Positions 11,226-21,260 of a DNA stretch of 64,000 nucleotides are shown in pieces (position 1 is the first letter of the stretch; every line of letters begins with the position of its first letter). The stretch is from the NCBI RefSeq assembly GCF_022682495.2, contig NC_071399.1, positions 8,041,342 to 8,105,341 of the forward strand. The letters are read 5' to 3'. Under the pieces are notes generated by a model. The model made no database searches, had not been told where the DNA came from, and saw nothing but the letters and a program-made list of their open reading frames with translations. The position numbers and the translations under genes were made by a program. This DNA is from Desmodus rotundus (Eukaryota > Chordata > Mammalia > Chiroptera > Phyllostomidae).

Positions 11226-12527
11226 TACCCCTCCATATATTTAAGGGGTAGTGATAAGTCTCTTTTAATCTTTACTTCTGTTGACCAAACACTGCAGCTT
11301 TTAATACTTTTTAGTTACTTTTAATACTTTCTGCTATGCCATGCTGCCTTTGTTCAGTCTTAAATGATTTGGGAAGCTTACTCCATCATTAAGAATATTT
11401 GACTAATTTGTCACCAAATCTAGATTATCCAGGACGATGGTGTACCTAAAATTTCTCCTCTGAGTTCGATATGGTTCTGTAAGTTCTAGCACTGATGAGT
11501 TTATACTCTTTCTAAATTCAGCTCAAGTTCTTTATGCTGCATGTAGTAACCACCTGCCAAGAGTCAAGCCCAGGCTAAAGGGCCAAGATCTCTTTCTGAT
11601 CTTACGGGGTTTTTGTGCTTTGCCACCCCATCTGTGTTTGTAATGTGATGTATCAGAACTCTCTTCCTGGTTTCTCAGCGGAACACTGAGGTCCAGAATC
11701 ATCAAACAAAGTCAAACCCATTTTGGTGATGATGAAGCTGGTGTGTCGTTGAATTTCTCTGATAATGTTGTGTCCCCAGGTAAGATCACAGCATGGGAAT
11801 TTTTTCCACAGAGTAAGATCATTTGTCAAATGTTCCTTAAACTCTTCTCTATATCCCACCCCTTAAAACCTGCAGGTTATGTGGGGAATAGCCTGAAAAA
11901 ATGCAAATACACGCAAAGGTGCATCAGAATGAAATTTTCTGGCTGTCCCAGCCGAGCGCTGGCAAGTGAGGTAGAGTTAGAGTGAAGGACAGTGTTGTGG
12001 CTGAACGAGGACCCTGGCACTTCGGGAGACATGTCTTCATTCCAGGCATGCCGCGGTTTGGCCGAAGCAGGCATAGAGAGCACAAGGATGAGTTGTCACA
12101 AGATCCAGGCGTGAATGTGCTGCCTCCCCGACACCCAGCTGAGCTGGCCCAGCAAGCCGTTTACCCACGCCAGGCTCAGCCTTCCCACCTGTAGAATGGC
12201 TGCAGTAGCATCGTTTGCAAACTCTTTTGGATCCTGAGGTTTTATACAGTGAAAGCTGTTGGGCAGTTGGTCAACGGGGCTGCCTTGTTTGTGGTTTATT
12301 CCCTCTGGGCCAGGAGCAATGTGGGTCAGCTGGCCGACTTCCGGGTGATGGGTTGGCAGCTTCCTACAGTCTGTGGGATCCAGGCTGAGGGGAGCCGGGG
12401 GAGGTGGTGGAGGTGCTGTCTCTGCCCCTGTGTGTGTGAGCTGCATGATGCATGCAGCCCCTGTGACTTGCACAGGGAACCAAGGCCGGTGGCCATAGAA
12501 TTCCTGACAGTCCTCCATAGTTTGAGA

Positions 12528-12720
12528 TATTCATTCATTCATCAAACCGTGTTTAGCACTTTCTCCGTGTCAGGCTGGGGGCTGAGTGTCCTGCCTCAGC
12601 TTTGAGTTTGTGGTGGAAGAGACACAAGTCCTTCACACCAGAACTGCAGAGGCGGCGGAGAGCCCACAGGTGGACCGTGAACCTTCGGGTGTCAGGGCTG
12701 GGTGCAGAGAAGCCTGCACA
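12528..12720 (-). mobile_element. L2 relic
   Basis: ATTCATTCATTCATCAAACC, then GTGTTTAGCACTTTCTCCGTGTCAGGC in short blocks, reproduces the antisense L2 3' end (attcattcattcaacaaatatttattgagc...gtgccaggc). It is followed by GTGGTGGAAGAGACACAAGT. Confidence 0.6.
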
Positions 12721-12779
12721 GAACAATGACCTTTAGGGTTCAGTGCAGCACGGCGGTGTGCAGAGGGGCCGCGCCAGCA

Positions 12780-12930
12780 TTGAAACAGAGCTCAGCTGAG
12801 TTTGAGTTCTGACTCCTCCTTTTAACACCTGACCCCCCAGGCAGGTCATTTTTATTATTTTTCGAACATCAGCATTTCCATGTGAAAATGGGCTAAGAAG
12901 ATAATAAAGACCTTGTCACAGTGTTTGGCA
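12780..12930 (+). mobile_element. MIR SINE relic
   Basis: GTTTGAGTTCTGACTCCTCC, CACCTGACCCCCCAGGCAGGTCATTT and GTGAAAATGGGCTAAGAAGATAATAAAGACC follow MIR sense order (each block under 20 matching bases): the internal box region, gtgaccttgggcaagt, then atctgtaaaatggggataataa. Confidence 0.7.
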
Positions 12931-13124
12931 ATCAATTGGTTTTTTTATATGCTAATTAAGAACTAATTACTTACTGTTTATTTGCTCTTGTTCCCCTCCC
13001 CTTACTGTCCTCCCCGGCATTGCGGAAGGCTGGTTACTCTAGTGAACAGACCCCCGGGACTGGCAGGCTGGTCGTCCTGGCTGTGCCACCGCCCTGCTGT
13101 GTGGCGTAGTCCCACCCTCTGTGG

Positions 13125-13535
13125 ACGAGTTGCTTCCCATTTTCACTATAACGAGCGCGGCCGCTGTGACATTTACGAACGAGTTTTTGTGTGCACACAG
13201 GCGTTCATGCCGCCTGGGTATGTGCCTAGCGGTGGAAGTGCCGGGTCATACGGCAACTCTGTTTAACGTGTTGAGGAACTGCCGGACTGTTTTCAAGAGT
13301 GGCTGCACCATTTTTTCATCCTCACCAGCAGTGTGCGAGGGTCCTGCTTTCTCCGCATCCTCACCAACACTTGTATTGTCCCTCCTTTTAATCTTGGCCC
13401 CCTTAGTGGCTGTGAAATGGCATTTCATTGTGGTTTAGATGCTGAGAACTAGGGATGCTGAGCATCTTTTCGTGTGCTTATTGGCCATTCATACATCGTC
13501 TTTGGAGAAGTGTTCAACTCCTGTGCCCACTGAGA
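13125..13535 (-). mobile_element. L1 ORF2 3' fragment, antisense
   Basis: The plus strand carries the well-known complement of the L1 ORF2 C-terminal coding part. It reads GTATGTGCCTAGCGGTGGAA, GGGTCATACGGCAACTCTGT, a TCCTCACCAGCAGTGTG block, CATCCTCACCAACACTTG, GAAATGGCATTTCATTGTGG, then GGAGAAGTGTTCAACTCCTG. Frames are broken and no functional protein remains. A cluster of CpGs including GCGGCCGC at 13159-13166 is unusual for old L1 DNA. Confidence 0.8.
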
Positions 13536-13588
13536 GTCAGCAACTTTTAATATTTTTAATATTTGTAGGCAACATAGCAGATCCCATG

Positions 13589-13801
13589 TTTTTTTTTTAA
13601 GATTTTATTTATTTATTTTTAGACAGAGGGGAAGGGAGAGAGAAAGAGAGGAAGAGAGACATCAATGTGTGGTTGCCTCTCAAATGCCCCCTACTGGGGG
13701 CCTGGCCTGCAACCCAGGCATGTGCTCTTACTGGGAATCCAACCTGCCACCCTTTGGTTGGCAGGCTGGCACTCAACCCACTGAACCACACCAGCCAGAG
13801 C
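13589..13801 (-). mobile_element. VES SINE (bat tRNA-derived)
   Basis: It is a full-length copy on the minus strand. The T-rich tail complement (TTTTTTTTTAAGATTTTATTTATTTA) is followed by the GA-rich block, ATCAATGTGTGGTTGCCTCTC, CCAGGCATGTGCTCTTACTG, and the head complement ACACCAGCCAGAG. It belongs to the subfamily with the CCAGTAGGGGG block. It has inserted beside the antisense L1 fragment that ends near 13535. Confidence 0.95.
13684..13697 (-). promoter_or_regulatory. CTCF-like motif inside VES SINE
   Basis: The minus strand reads CCAGTAGGGGGCAT. It fits CCASYAGRKGGCR with only the last position off. The motif is part of the SINE body and not a later insertion. Confidence 0.45.
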
Positions 13802-14482
13802 GGCAGGTCCTGTTCTTCAAGTGGGTGGATCTGGGGGTGGCCTGGGGGCTCTCCACAGCGACAGGGCCTGACGACCACCAGAAGCCAGCATACGCAGAGT
13901 CTCTGTGTGGTCAGCAGGCTTATTTCATGCTGCAGTAACCCATGATGCCAGCATCCCAGAAACCCAACACCCTCATCTTCATCCTCGACGTCCCTGACCT
14001 GGCTGCTGGGATCGTGTGGCTCTACCTTGCTTTCCATGCTGCTTTTCCTGCAGAGCTGTTTGGGGACTTTTCAGGGCCGCCCGCACGGATATTCATCCCT
14101 CCGTTCTGCTCACCAGCCCTCGGGGAGAGCACTGTCAGCTGGCCCCACCCAATGGGAGGGGTCTAGGAGGTGTAGTCTTCTGTATCCCAGGAGGCAGAGG
14201 TCTGCTGTTAGTGGGCACCTGTCCTGTCTGTCACTGTCCCCAACTCTCATTCTACACACGAGTCCGTGACCTCTGTGACGGCCTCATAAGATGAAAATGG
14301 GGGAGTGCTTTTATAGCCCAATATTTTATGAAAACATCCTAGTTGGCCCAATGAAACTATGGAACTTCACTGAGGGACATTGAGATTGTTCTGGAATGTT
14401 TGCTTCTCATTTGATTAAGGAGGTTCACCAGCACGTTGAATGGGCTGCCTTTTCTGTCTTTCATATAATCATTTCTGGAAAA
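13802..14482. other. Unique non-coding stretch
   Basis: I see no repeat or gene. Several short plus-strand frames over 13940-14290 overlap in different phases and are not supported. Confidence 0.45.
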
Positions 14483-14650
14483 GGTTTCTTTGAGCACCTA
14501 CTATGCGCCAGGGGCTCTGCTGTGTGCTGGAGACATGAGGATTTATTCCAGCTCACCCCTGTCTGTCAGGACTCACAGGAAAAATATGGAGACAGACACA
14601 CAGACATACGGTTGTGCCATTGAGTGATGGTATATGTGCCGTCTGAGAGC
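14483..14650 (-). mobile_element. L2 3' end relic
   Basis: TTTGAGCACCTACTATGCGCC then AGGGGCTCTGCTGTGTGCTGGAGACATGAGG, in short blocks, is the antisense L2 3' signature. It is followed by the ctcatggagctt-equivalent region and GGAGACAGACACACAGACAT. Confidence 0.7.
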
Positions 14651-14729
14651 AGAGCGGAAGGAGTCCCTGCTGGTGCCTCGGGGATCAGGACAAAGCTTCC
14701 AGGGCGCTCCATTTGGATTGCGCTAAGAT

Positions 14730-15170
14730 ATACATAACATAATACCTATCACTTCAGTACATCCACAGTGTTGTTCAACTGGCACCACCTTAAACTTCTC
14801 ATAACCCCCAACAGAAACTTGTGCTTACTAACACTAACCCTCCACTTCCCCTCCCCCGTCCCTGGGAACCCCTCTTCTACCTGTCCATGAATTTGCCTCT
14901 TCTGGGTGCCCCACTTAAAGGGAATCGTAGGATATTTGTCCTTCTGTGTCTGTGTTACTTCATGGAGCAGTGTTTTCAAGACTCGCCCATGTTGTAGCAT
15001 GTGTTAGAATTTCATTCTTTTTATCAGCTGAATAATATTCCATTCTGTGTATACAGCAGATCTTATTAATCCATTCATCTGTTGAGAGACATGAGTCCTT
15101 TCCACTTTTTGGCCATTGTGAAGAATGCTGCTAGGAATATGGTTGTACAAATATTTGAGTGGCATTCACT
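14730..15170 (-). mobile_element. L1 3' part, antisense
   Basis: The order matches the complement of an older L1 3' region: AGATATACATAACATAATACC, GTTGTTCAACTGGCACCACC, CTGTCCATGAATTTGCCTCT, GGGAATCGTAGGATATTTGTC, CATGTTGTAGCATGTGTTAG, AATAATATTCCATTCTGTGT, ATCCATTCATCTGTTGAGAG and GAATGCTGCTAGGAATATGG (each about 20 bases). Confidence 0.8.
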
Positions 15171-15570
15171 TTTCAAAATATTTTATTTTAAATTATGAGA
15201 TAACACATATTGAGATACAGGAGCTGTCACTATGGGTCACTTAGAGAACGAAGACAATTAGAACTAAAATCACTCATAATGGCATTATTCACAAATACAT
15301 TTAGTGACTTTTTCTACAGTTAGTGACTTTTTTGCAGTTAGTAATTTTTTATAGGAAAAACTATTCAATTTTGTATCATGATTTTTCTTTGAACATTATT
15401 TTGTGGTCATTAGAATCATTTAAAATATTTTAATGACTATAAAAGATAATTTTGTGGGTATGCCAACTTATTTCACTATTTTGCATCATTCTGAAATTTA
15501 ATATAAATTACATTGAGATGAATATAGCTGTATAAGTCCTTGCTGATCAGTCCGCTATTTACTTAGAAAT
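15171..15570 (-). mobile_element. L1-like ancient repeat, AT-rich
   Basis: It is heavily decayed but keeps the antisense L1-type order: TTTTGTATCATGATTTTTCT, GTGGTCATTAGAATCATTT, CACTATTTTGCATCATTCTG and GATGAATATAGCTGTATAAG. Near 15299-15350 it holds three near-tandem copies of a TTAGTGACTTTTT(T)(G/CT)ACAG-like 18-20 base unit. Confidence 0.45.
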
Positions 15571-15981
15571 ACGAGGGCTGCATCACAGGTGCGAACATTT
15601 GAAGGAGCTCCGAAACGGCCAGGTTGCTTTGTCTGCAGTTCTCTGCAGCAACCTCGGAGTGTGGAGAGACCCTCTCTCTTCACCGCCAGCGGAGCATTAC
15701 TCCTGCTCAACACTGTGCGAAAATTTCAGAAGTATCGGCCTCTCTGCCCTGTGCTGCCCCCACTTGGGACAGCCTGTCGTTGATGAGTGGAGGCTGACAG
15801 ATACAGGAAGGGGACAGGCTCCTGCTTACTGCTCTGCGGGGGTGGCTTTCGACCTTTGCTCTGCCTCCTCTCCTGCACAGGAGCTCCACACCCTCATCGT
15901 CAACAGGTCTGGTTGCTGGATCTTCTCTCTGGAGACGGAGGTACGTGAGTATTTTCTGCAAAGGACTTGAGAATCACTGGC
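15571..15981. other. Unique non-coding stretch
   Basis: I recognise no repeat. A possible donor GGAG|GTACGTGAG lies at about 15940 on the plus strand, but no acceptable acceptor and frame pairs with it. Confidence 0.4.
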
Positions 15982-16405
15982 TGCATTAGTCAGGGTTCTC
16001 CAGATGGTCCGGACCAATGGCATGTGTGGGGATGTATGTGTAGATATAGGTGTGTGCATATACGTGTATACATGTGTACATATGTGTATATACATTTATG
16101 TATGTCTATATGGATTAAAATATATATTTAATTTTAGAAATTGGCTTACACTGTTGTGGGGGCCAGCAAGTTGGAATTTTATAGGGAAGGCCTGCAGGCT
16201 GGAGGCCCGGGGAGGGGCTGATGTTGTGGTCTTGAGACCGAAGGCAGCCTGGAGGCAGAGTTCCTTCTTTCTGGGGGACCTCGATCTTTTTCTCGTAAAG
16301 CCTTCTACTGATTGGATCAGGCGCAGTGACATGTAGACTGGTATTTAACCAAGTATCTGGGTATCATGGCTTAGCCGAGTAGACACATAACATAAACCAT
16401 CACAC
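15982..16405 (-). mobile_element. MLT2-like ERVL LTR, reverse
   Basis: It reads TGCATTAGTCAGGGTTCTCC at one end and TAACATAAACCATCACA at the other. Inside are AATTGGCTTACACTGTTGTG, GGCCTGCAGGCTGGAGGCCC and CTTCTACTGATTGGATCAGG. The reverse complement therefore starts TGTGATGGTT and ends CCTGACTAATGCA, as solo LTRs of the ERVL/MLT2 type do. A TG/TA-rich expansion occupies about 16022-16130. It is non-coding, and no internal proviral region is present. The subfamily name is from memory. Confidence 0.65.
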
Positions 16406-17052
16406 GGATCTAAAAAGTTTGGGTACCACCGGGTTTAACATTGTCCTACATTCCTGCAAAAATAAAATTTAAAAATCACGTAGGTTTTCCTGGGAGACAC
16501 TAGAGGGCGCTATGAACAAGGAAAATGTAAGAGCTGGCTCCTCCGCCCTTGTCTTTGAGAACAGCCAACACCAGCACTGCAAGGGTCCCCGGGGTTCTCC
16601 CTCCGAGGCATTAGTTTTGCGTTGAGAAAGCTACTTTGACTGTGAGCAGGTCGACACTGCCAGGATACAGGCCACGTTAATGACAGAGGCCAGAGAGGGA
16701 ATTGTGGCTTTCTGACTTCGTATTTCACGTTCTTTCCATTTGGGGGGCCTTCTAACAATGTACATTAATTATACAGTAATTATTTCAGTTAATTCTTATA
16801 TAAAAGTTATTAGTTACAGAGTCATTAATATGCATTAAATATTAACGGTGGTTTGACATATGTATGAGTTATTTTGGTTCTTATAAGGTGCATATGTTGA
16901 AGGGGCATCTGTGTGTATGTATTTTGCTGATGAAGAGTAGTAACAAATACATATATAACTTTGATGTATGAACTATGGGTAAACTTTCAGGATACCCAAA
17001 TTATGTTTGTTTTAGGTTCATAGCTGGTTTTGATGAACATGTAAGGCTGCAA
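16406..17052. other. Unique stretch with CTCF-like motif
   Basis: Between the LTR and the first CCTT array there is no gene or named repeat. The region 16750-16990 is AT-rich. A strong CTCF-like motif is listed separately. Confidence 0.45.
16497..16511 (+). promoter_or_regulatory. CTCF-like motif
   Basis: ACACTAGAGGGCGCT agrees with CCACTAGAGGGCGCT at all but the first base. It lies about 90 bases past the MLT2-like LTR, outside it, with CpG preserved in the core. Confidence 0.6.
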
Positions 17053-17151
17053 CCTTCCTTCCTTCCTTCCTTCCTTCCTTCCTTCCTTCTTCCCTTCCTC
17101 CTTCCTTCCTTCCTCCCTACCTCCCTCCTCTCTCTCTCTTTCTTTCTTCTT
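17053..17151 (+). repeat. (CCTT)n array
   Basis: It opens with an uninterrupted run of about nine CTTC/CCTT units, then imperfect CCTT/CCTCC/CTCT. It is an all-pyrimidine plus strand of about 100 bases. Both strands are open over it only because the repeat lacks stops. Confidence 0.95.
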
Positions 17152-17804
17152 GAAAATGGATGGGTGATTTAAAATGATTCCTAACCTATCTGGAAAATTC
17201 TGTGTTTTTTCAAACATCTTTTCTTTGTGTGCGTTTTACAGCCAACTCCTGTTAATCTGAAGAATGAATTCTATTGGCTGCTTCTGTCCCCCACTAGCTG
17301 GTTGGGTCGGTTTAGTGTCCCCACTGGAGGGCAGGCGAGGAAAAGCAGAATCAGGTTGAGGCCTGTGCGTGTGTGGGGCAGCAGCCAGCAGGGGGCACTG
17401 TTTGCTGTATTTTGACTGCATGAAATTGCCACATTTTCCACACTCAGCTTCTTAGAAATCCTTTAAAAATGATTATAACACAGGTAGGAGTTTCAATGGA
17501 AATTCTAATACTGTTTGTCTTATATGCATATTTCAAACTCGCCAAGAGCCCTCTCCATGCCCCGAGAGTTGGTCTTAATCTACTTACCCAGCTACAAAAA
17601 AGCACGGGAGCGTGATTACAGTGTGTTCGTAGATACATTGCATTCTGTAGATCTGTGGGGAGAGTTTTCAGCATAATATCTGTGAAATATTCAGAATCCT
17701 GTCTAGCACGCGGGTCCCTCTTCAGTCTCTTATTGGCCAACCAGCTCCGTATCTGAAAGCGAGATTCTTCTGGGAGTTGACTCACTGTTTTAGAGCATAT
17801 GGAG
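17152..17804. other. Unique stretch with CTCF-like motif
   Basis: There is no gene here. A minus-strand donor CTGG|GTAAGTAG near 17585 has no good acceptor partner. The best CTCF-like site of the window is listed separately. Confidence 0.4.
17385..17399 (+). promoter_or_regulatory. CTCF-like motif, best match
   Basis: CCAGCAGGGGGCACT fits CCASYAGRKGGCRS at all 14 positions. A second, weaker CCACTGGAGGGCAGG lies about 65 bases upstream on the same strand. It sits in unique DNA between the two CCTT arrays, 888 bases from the other good motif at 16497 and in the same orientation. Confidence 0.65.
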
Positions 17805-17970
17805 CTTCTTTCTTCCTTCCGTCCTCCCTTCCTTCCATCCTCCCTTCCTTCCTTCTTTTCCTCCCTCCTTTCCTCCCTCCCTCCCTTCCGTCCTCCCTTC
17901 CTTCCTTTTTTTCCTCCCTCCCTCCCTCCCTCCCTGCCTGCCCGCCTGCCCGCCTGCCCGCCTGCCTTTT
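17805..17970 (+). repeat. (CCTT)n / (CCTC)n / (CCTGCCCG)n array
   Basis: It is about 165 bases of near-pure pyrimidine that changes from CCTTCCGT/CCTCC units into CCTCC and finally an eight-base CCTGCCCG unit. A 260-codon minus-strand frame covering 17444-18226 runs through it as Gly/Arg/Lys-rich sequence and is an artefact. Confidence 0.93.
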
Positions 17971-18070
17971 CAGCTTTACGGAGATATAATCGGCACACCG
18001 CACTGCACACGTTTAAGGTGTGTAGCAAAATGCCATGACATACATACAGCACGAAACGTAGAACATCTTT
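17971..18070 (-). mobile_element. L1 3' UTR fragment, antisense
   Basis: CAGCTTTACGGAGATATAAT, GTTTAAGGTGTGTAGCAAAA and CATGACATACATACAGC match the common antisense L1 block cagctttattgagatataattgacata...gtttaaggtgtaca. It abuts the pyrimidine array, which probably grew from its tail. Confidence 0.7.
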
Positions 18071-18330
18071 TGGAACAGGCAAGGAGTTTAGGCAATGGGA
18101 ACGGGAAAAATAAACAACTGAGTCAGTCATTTCAAAATATATACCAGGTGACTGTAGAGTACAATTCTGCTTTAATAATTTATTATTGGATGAAGAATGA
18201 AAACAAACACCGTGTTGATTTTGCATTCACTGTATGCACGGTGTTGAAAAATAATGGATAAGAGAAATACTTATATCGGGAACTTTATTTTCGCATGGTG
18301 TCATTCATATGGAAAAAAAAATTGACCGTG

Positions 18331-18555
18331 GCCCTGGCTGGTGTGGCTCAGCTGGCCATGCATTGTCCCACAAAGCAAACGGTCAGCAGTCCCATCCCGG
18401 TCAGGGCACATGCCTGGACTGCAGTTTTGGTCCCCTGGTCAGGGCACATACCGGAGGCAACCGATCAATGTTTCTCTCTCACATCCACGTTTCTTTCCCT
18501 TTTTTTCTCCCTCCTTTCCTGTCTCTCTAAAAAATAAAATAAAATAATAATAAAT
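18331..18555 (+). mobile_element. VES SINE
   Basis: It starts GCCCTGGCTGGTGTGGCTCAG and contains CCCATCCCGGTCAGGGCACA, CCGGAGGCAACCGATCAATG and TTTCTCTCTCACATCC. The tail is TAAAAAATAAAATAAAATAATAATAAAT. It belongs to the subfamily without the CCAGTAGGGGG block. The middle carries a partial repeat of the 'GGTCAGGGCACAT' box. Confidence 0.93.
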
Positions 18556-19801
18556 CAAGTAAGTTGCCCTTCCTATTAAGGATGTTTTTTGACTGTGGCA
18601 TTATGACACTGGCATTGCTTTCAGCACGTGCTCTGCTCTTGCCCCGTGGGTGGCTTAGGTCATCGATGTCCTCACCTAATCCCTGCACAAAAATTAGATG
18701 GGTCACGAAGTCACCTGATCTTTCCATGCGCATTAGAGCAATATTCATTAAAATACAGCACCCACGCAACCCCCTATTTCCTTCGTAGCTCTTACAGCCT
18801 TTACTGACCTGAGCATTGAAGAGGCCAGGCCTGCTCTGGGTTGCCTCGCGCACTCTGCAAGACTCGGCCTTCTTGTAAATGTATTAAAGCCGCCTTTTTA
18901 GGTGGAATCTAGCCTATATCAGTTTACTAGTTCCTTGCTACATGACTAAACTCATTTTTCAGATGCTTTGAATGCAGTTGAGAAGACTGTTGCTTTACTA
19001 AAAAAGCAAACACCGACATTCCGAGCCTTACAGTCAGCTCCTCTCAATTTCCCTTTAATTACCTCCTGAAGTACCTGTTAATGACTCATTACTTATAAAA
19101 ATAAATTATAGGTGCTCTGCAACGCTGTTTGTAGTTTCCTCGGAGTTTTTGATTGGGCTACCACACCAGGAAAATGGGCCTGTGGCAATAATACGGGCAT
19201 GTGAATGAAATTGCTTTGTAATTTTATGTATTTACTAAAGAGTGCTGCGGGGCGGTGGGCCAGTGGGGCGGAGGCAGAGTGCTTCGTGACGAAAATCTCG
19301 TCTTGGTGGACCACGCTGGCCGTGACACTCTGTGCACGAACCGTGCCCAGCAAGTAGGGCTGGCTGATGTTCAGCCCCGCTGAGTGGGTCTCAGGCACGC
19401 ACAGTGTGTCTTTCCACTCGTGGTCTTTGGAACGTGTTTGAGTTTGCCGTCATCTCGTGTAGACAGGAGAGGTCCCAGTGAATTTCAAACTCCTCCCTTT
19501 CTTTGGAAACAAAACCCTTGTTCAAATAAAATTACACAGGGCACCCCAGTCTCTTAGGATGAAAGCCAAACTGCTAGTTTGGGGAGGAGGAGTCCGAATC
19601 CCAGGATCTTGCCCAGATGTCTCCCAAAGGGACGTCACCCTGAACGGTAGGGGTGTCAGAATTCGAAGTGAAAAACGCTGACACAGAAGATTGAGTTGTT
19701 TTTGCGTCCTGTCTGTTTTCCACTCGCCTTTATGTTTGGTGAGCCACACGCGTGGACAGGGAGGAGCATGGCCGGGACTTCCTGGGAACCGAACTCGAGA
19801 C
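18556..19801. other. Unique non-coding stretch
   Basis: I recognise no repeat or gene. The frame on the plus strand at 18564-18788 and its opposite-strand partner overlap fully, which argues against either being real. Confidence 0.4.
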
Positions 19802-20120
19802 CAGGGGTTGGCCGACGTTCTCTGGGAAGGGCTGGATAGTAAATATTTTCGTTTTGGGCTCACACGGTCTCTGTCACGCCTCTCTGCTCTGCTGCTGCGG
19901 CGCAAACACACTAGCTGCGTGCAAATGCACGAGTGTGGCCGGGTTCCTGAAAAGCTATTTATGAACACCGCAACCTGGCTCTCATCATTTTCACATGGGA
20001 TAAACTGTTTCTGTTTTGTTTTTTTTTCAACCAGTTAAAAATGAACAAACAACTCTTAGTGCCTAGGCCGTCGTGCTGCGAGGTAGATTTGGTCTGTGGG
20101 CCAGAGTTGGCTGATTCCTG
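19802..20120. mobile_element. hAT-type DNA transposon remnant
   Basis: CAGGGGTTGGCCGACGTTCT at one end and GCCAGAGTTGGCTGATTCCTG at the other form imperfect inverted termini. Inside are GGGCTGGATAGTAAATATTTT and GGTCTGTGGGCCAGAG, as in the abundant hAT-Charlie non-autonomous elements that begin caggggttggcaaac. No transposase is encoded. Confidence 0.65.
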
Positions 20121-20150
20121 CTTTAGTTATTGTATAGCCGTTACTTTTTC

Positions 20151-20169
20151 AAAAAAAAAAAAAAAAAAA
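20151..20169 (+). repeat. Poly(A) tract
   Basis: Nineteen consecutive As lie about 30 bases after the hAT-type remnant. No SINE or processed copy is recognisable before it. Confidence 0.95.
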
Positions 20170-20964
20170 GGAAATTATACGTGTTCGGCTGAAGTTCAGA
20201 CTGGGTGTTTGTAGTTTATTTCAGCTTCTCCGAAACCTCTTTCCCCTTTATCAGACTACCGAACGTGGCTGCTTTGCATTTCAGAGGCTGCTAATTCCTG
20301 ATGCGAATGTTCTCTCGAGGGCGCCCACTGAGGGACAGTTAAACACAGACTAGGGTGACGGACCCAGGCTACGGACCCAGGTGTGGCTAATCTGCTTGTG
20401 TAAAATTAAAAAACGATTATTTTCCATGTCATACTTGATGTCTTCCCAGTTGTCCTCTGTTTCCTTCCTAGCAGATTTTTTTCTCAGGAATAAATGTCAA
20501 AACCCAGACTAGAGAAATGTGTGACTTTGTCTCCGAGGTCTCTGTCCTTGGCCACCCCCTCCCGTCACACGCAGAGTGTGTGAGACCTGAAGGAGTGTGA
20601 GAGCAGGAGACACAGTCAACAGCAAAGTGCAGGAGAAGCACACACAACCCTGACTCATGGTGTCGTGTCCCTGAAGGAGCCTTGCCACACCCCCTGTTCC
20701 CCCACCTCTCCCTACTCCCCCCTACCCTGCTGGAGCTCTGCCTGGTTGGAGGGTTGGAGAATGTGAGGAGGAGGAGGAAGCCTGAGAGGAGATGATCTGT
20801 GGGCGCCCAGCTCCCTTTTTCTCCCCCACTCCTTCCTCCCCTTCAGGGGCTTCCTCCAGGAAGCAGCCTGGACAGCATGCAGATGTAGACCGGGGCGTCC
20901 TCAGTGACCCTGTGGCTGGGTGGCCCCCAGTTAAGCCTGGACAGATGGACAGTGTCAGGCAAAG
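20170..20964. other. Unique non-coding stretch
   Basis: I see no named repeat. The 20520-20900 part is C-rich with overlapping frames in several phases, a pattern typical of non-coding GC-rich DNA. Confidence 0.4.
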
Positions 20965-21260
20965 GAGGGGGAGGATGGTGGTTGGTGGCCTTGCACTTTG
21001 AAGTGGAAGTAGTAGACAGATAGGAGCCACTCTGGGCTCTTGAGCATGGGAGCAACCTGAGACAGTGGGTCATTCGGGAAGCAGATTCTAATTGTCCTAG
21101 GAGACAGGCCACAAAAACAGCAGGCAGGACGGTCAGGAGGCTGTTCCCACAGCACAGACCTGCGTTAGGAAGATGGCTGTGGGTAGAAAGAGGGAGTAGA
21201 TGGAGGGAGGACTTCAAGGGACATGGGAGAAGTGGGTGACAGGCGGAAGGTGCAGAGGGA
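20965..21260 (-). mobile_element. L2 internal relic
   Basis: GGAGCCACTCTGGGCTCTTG, AGCATGGGAGCAACCTGAGA, CATTCGGGAAGCAGATTCTA and GTCAGGAGGCTGTTCCCACA follow the antisense L2 order (ggagccattgaagggttttgagcaggggagtgacatg...ttaggaggctattgca). Confidence 0.6.

Larger units (their letters stand above)
8607..12527. other. Mostly unique non-coding stretch
   Basis: It contains a short L2-like piece, a GC-box patch and a coiled-coil-like frame, all listed separately. The part 11230-11900 is AT-rich with no family I recognise. Confidence 0.4.

Noticed and set aside
17444..18226. 260-codon minus-strand open frame
   Set aside because: Runs through the CCTT/CCTGCCCG array and an L1 fragment. The Gly/Arg/Lys-rich middle is translated repeat.
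18331..18420. tRNA-like sequences in the SINE heads as tRNA genes
   Set aside because: The A- and B-box-like parts belong to VES SINEs. No cloverleaf or anticodon arm is preserved.
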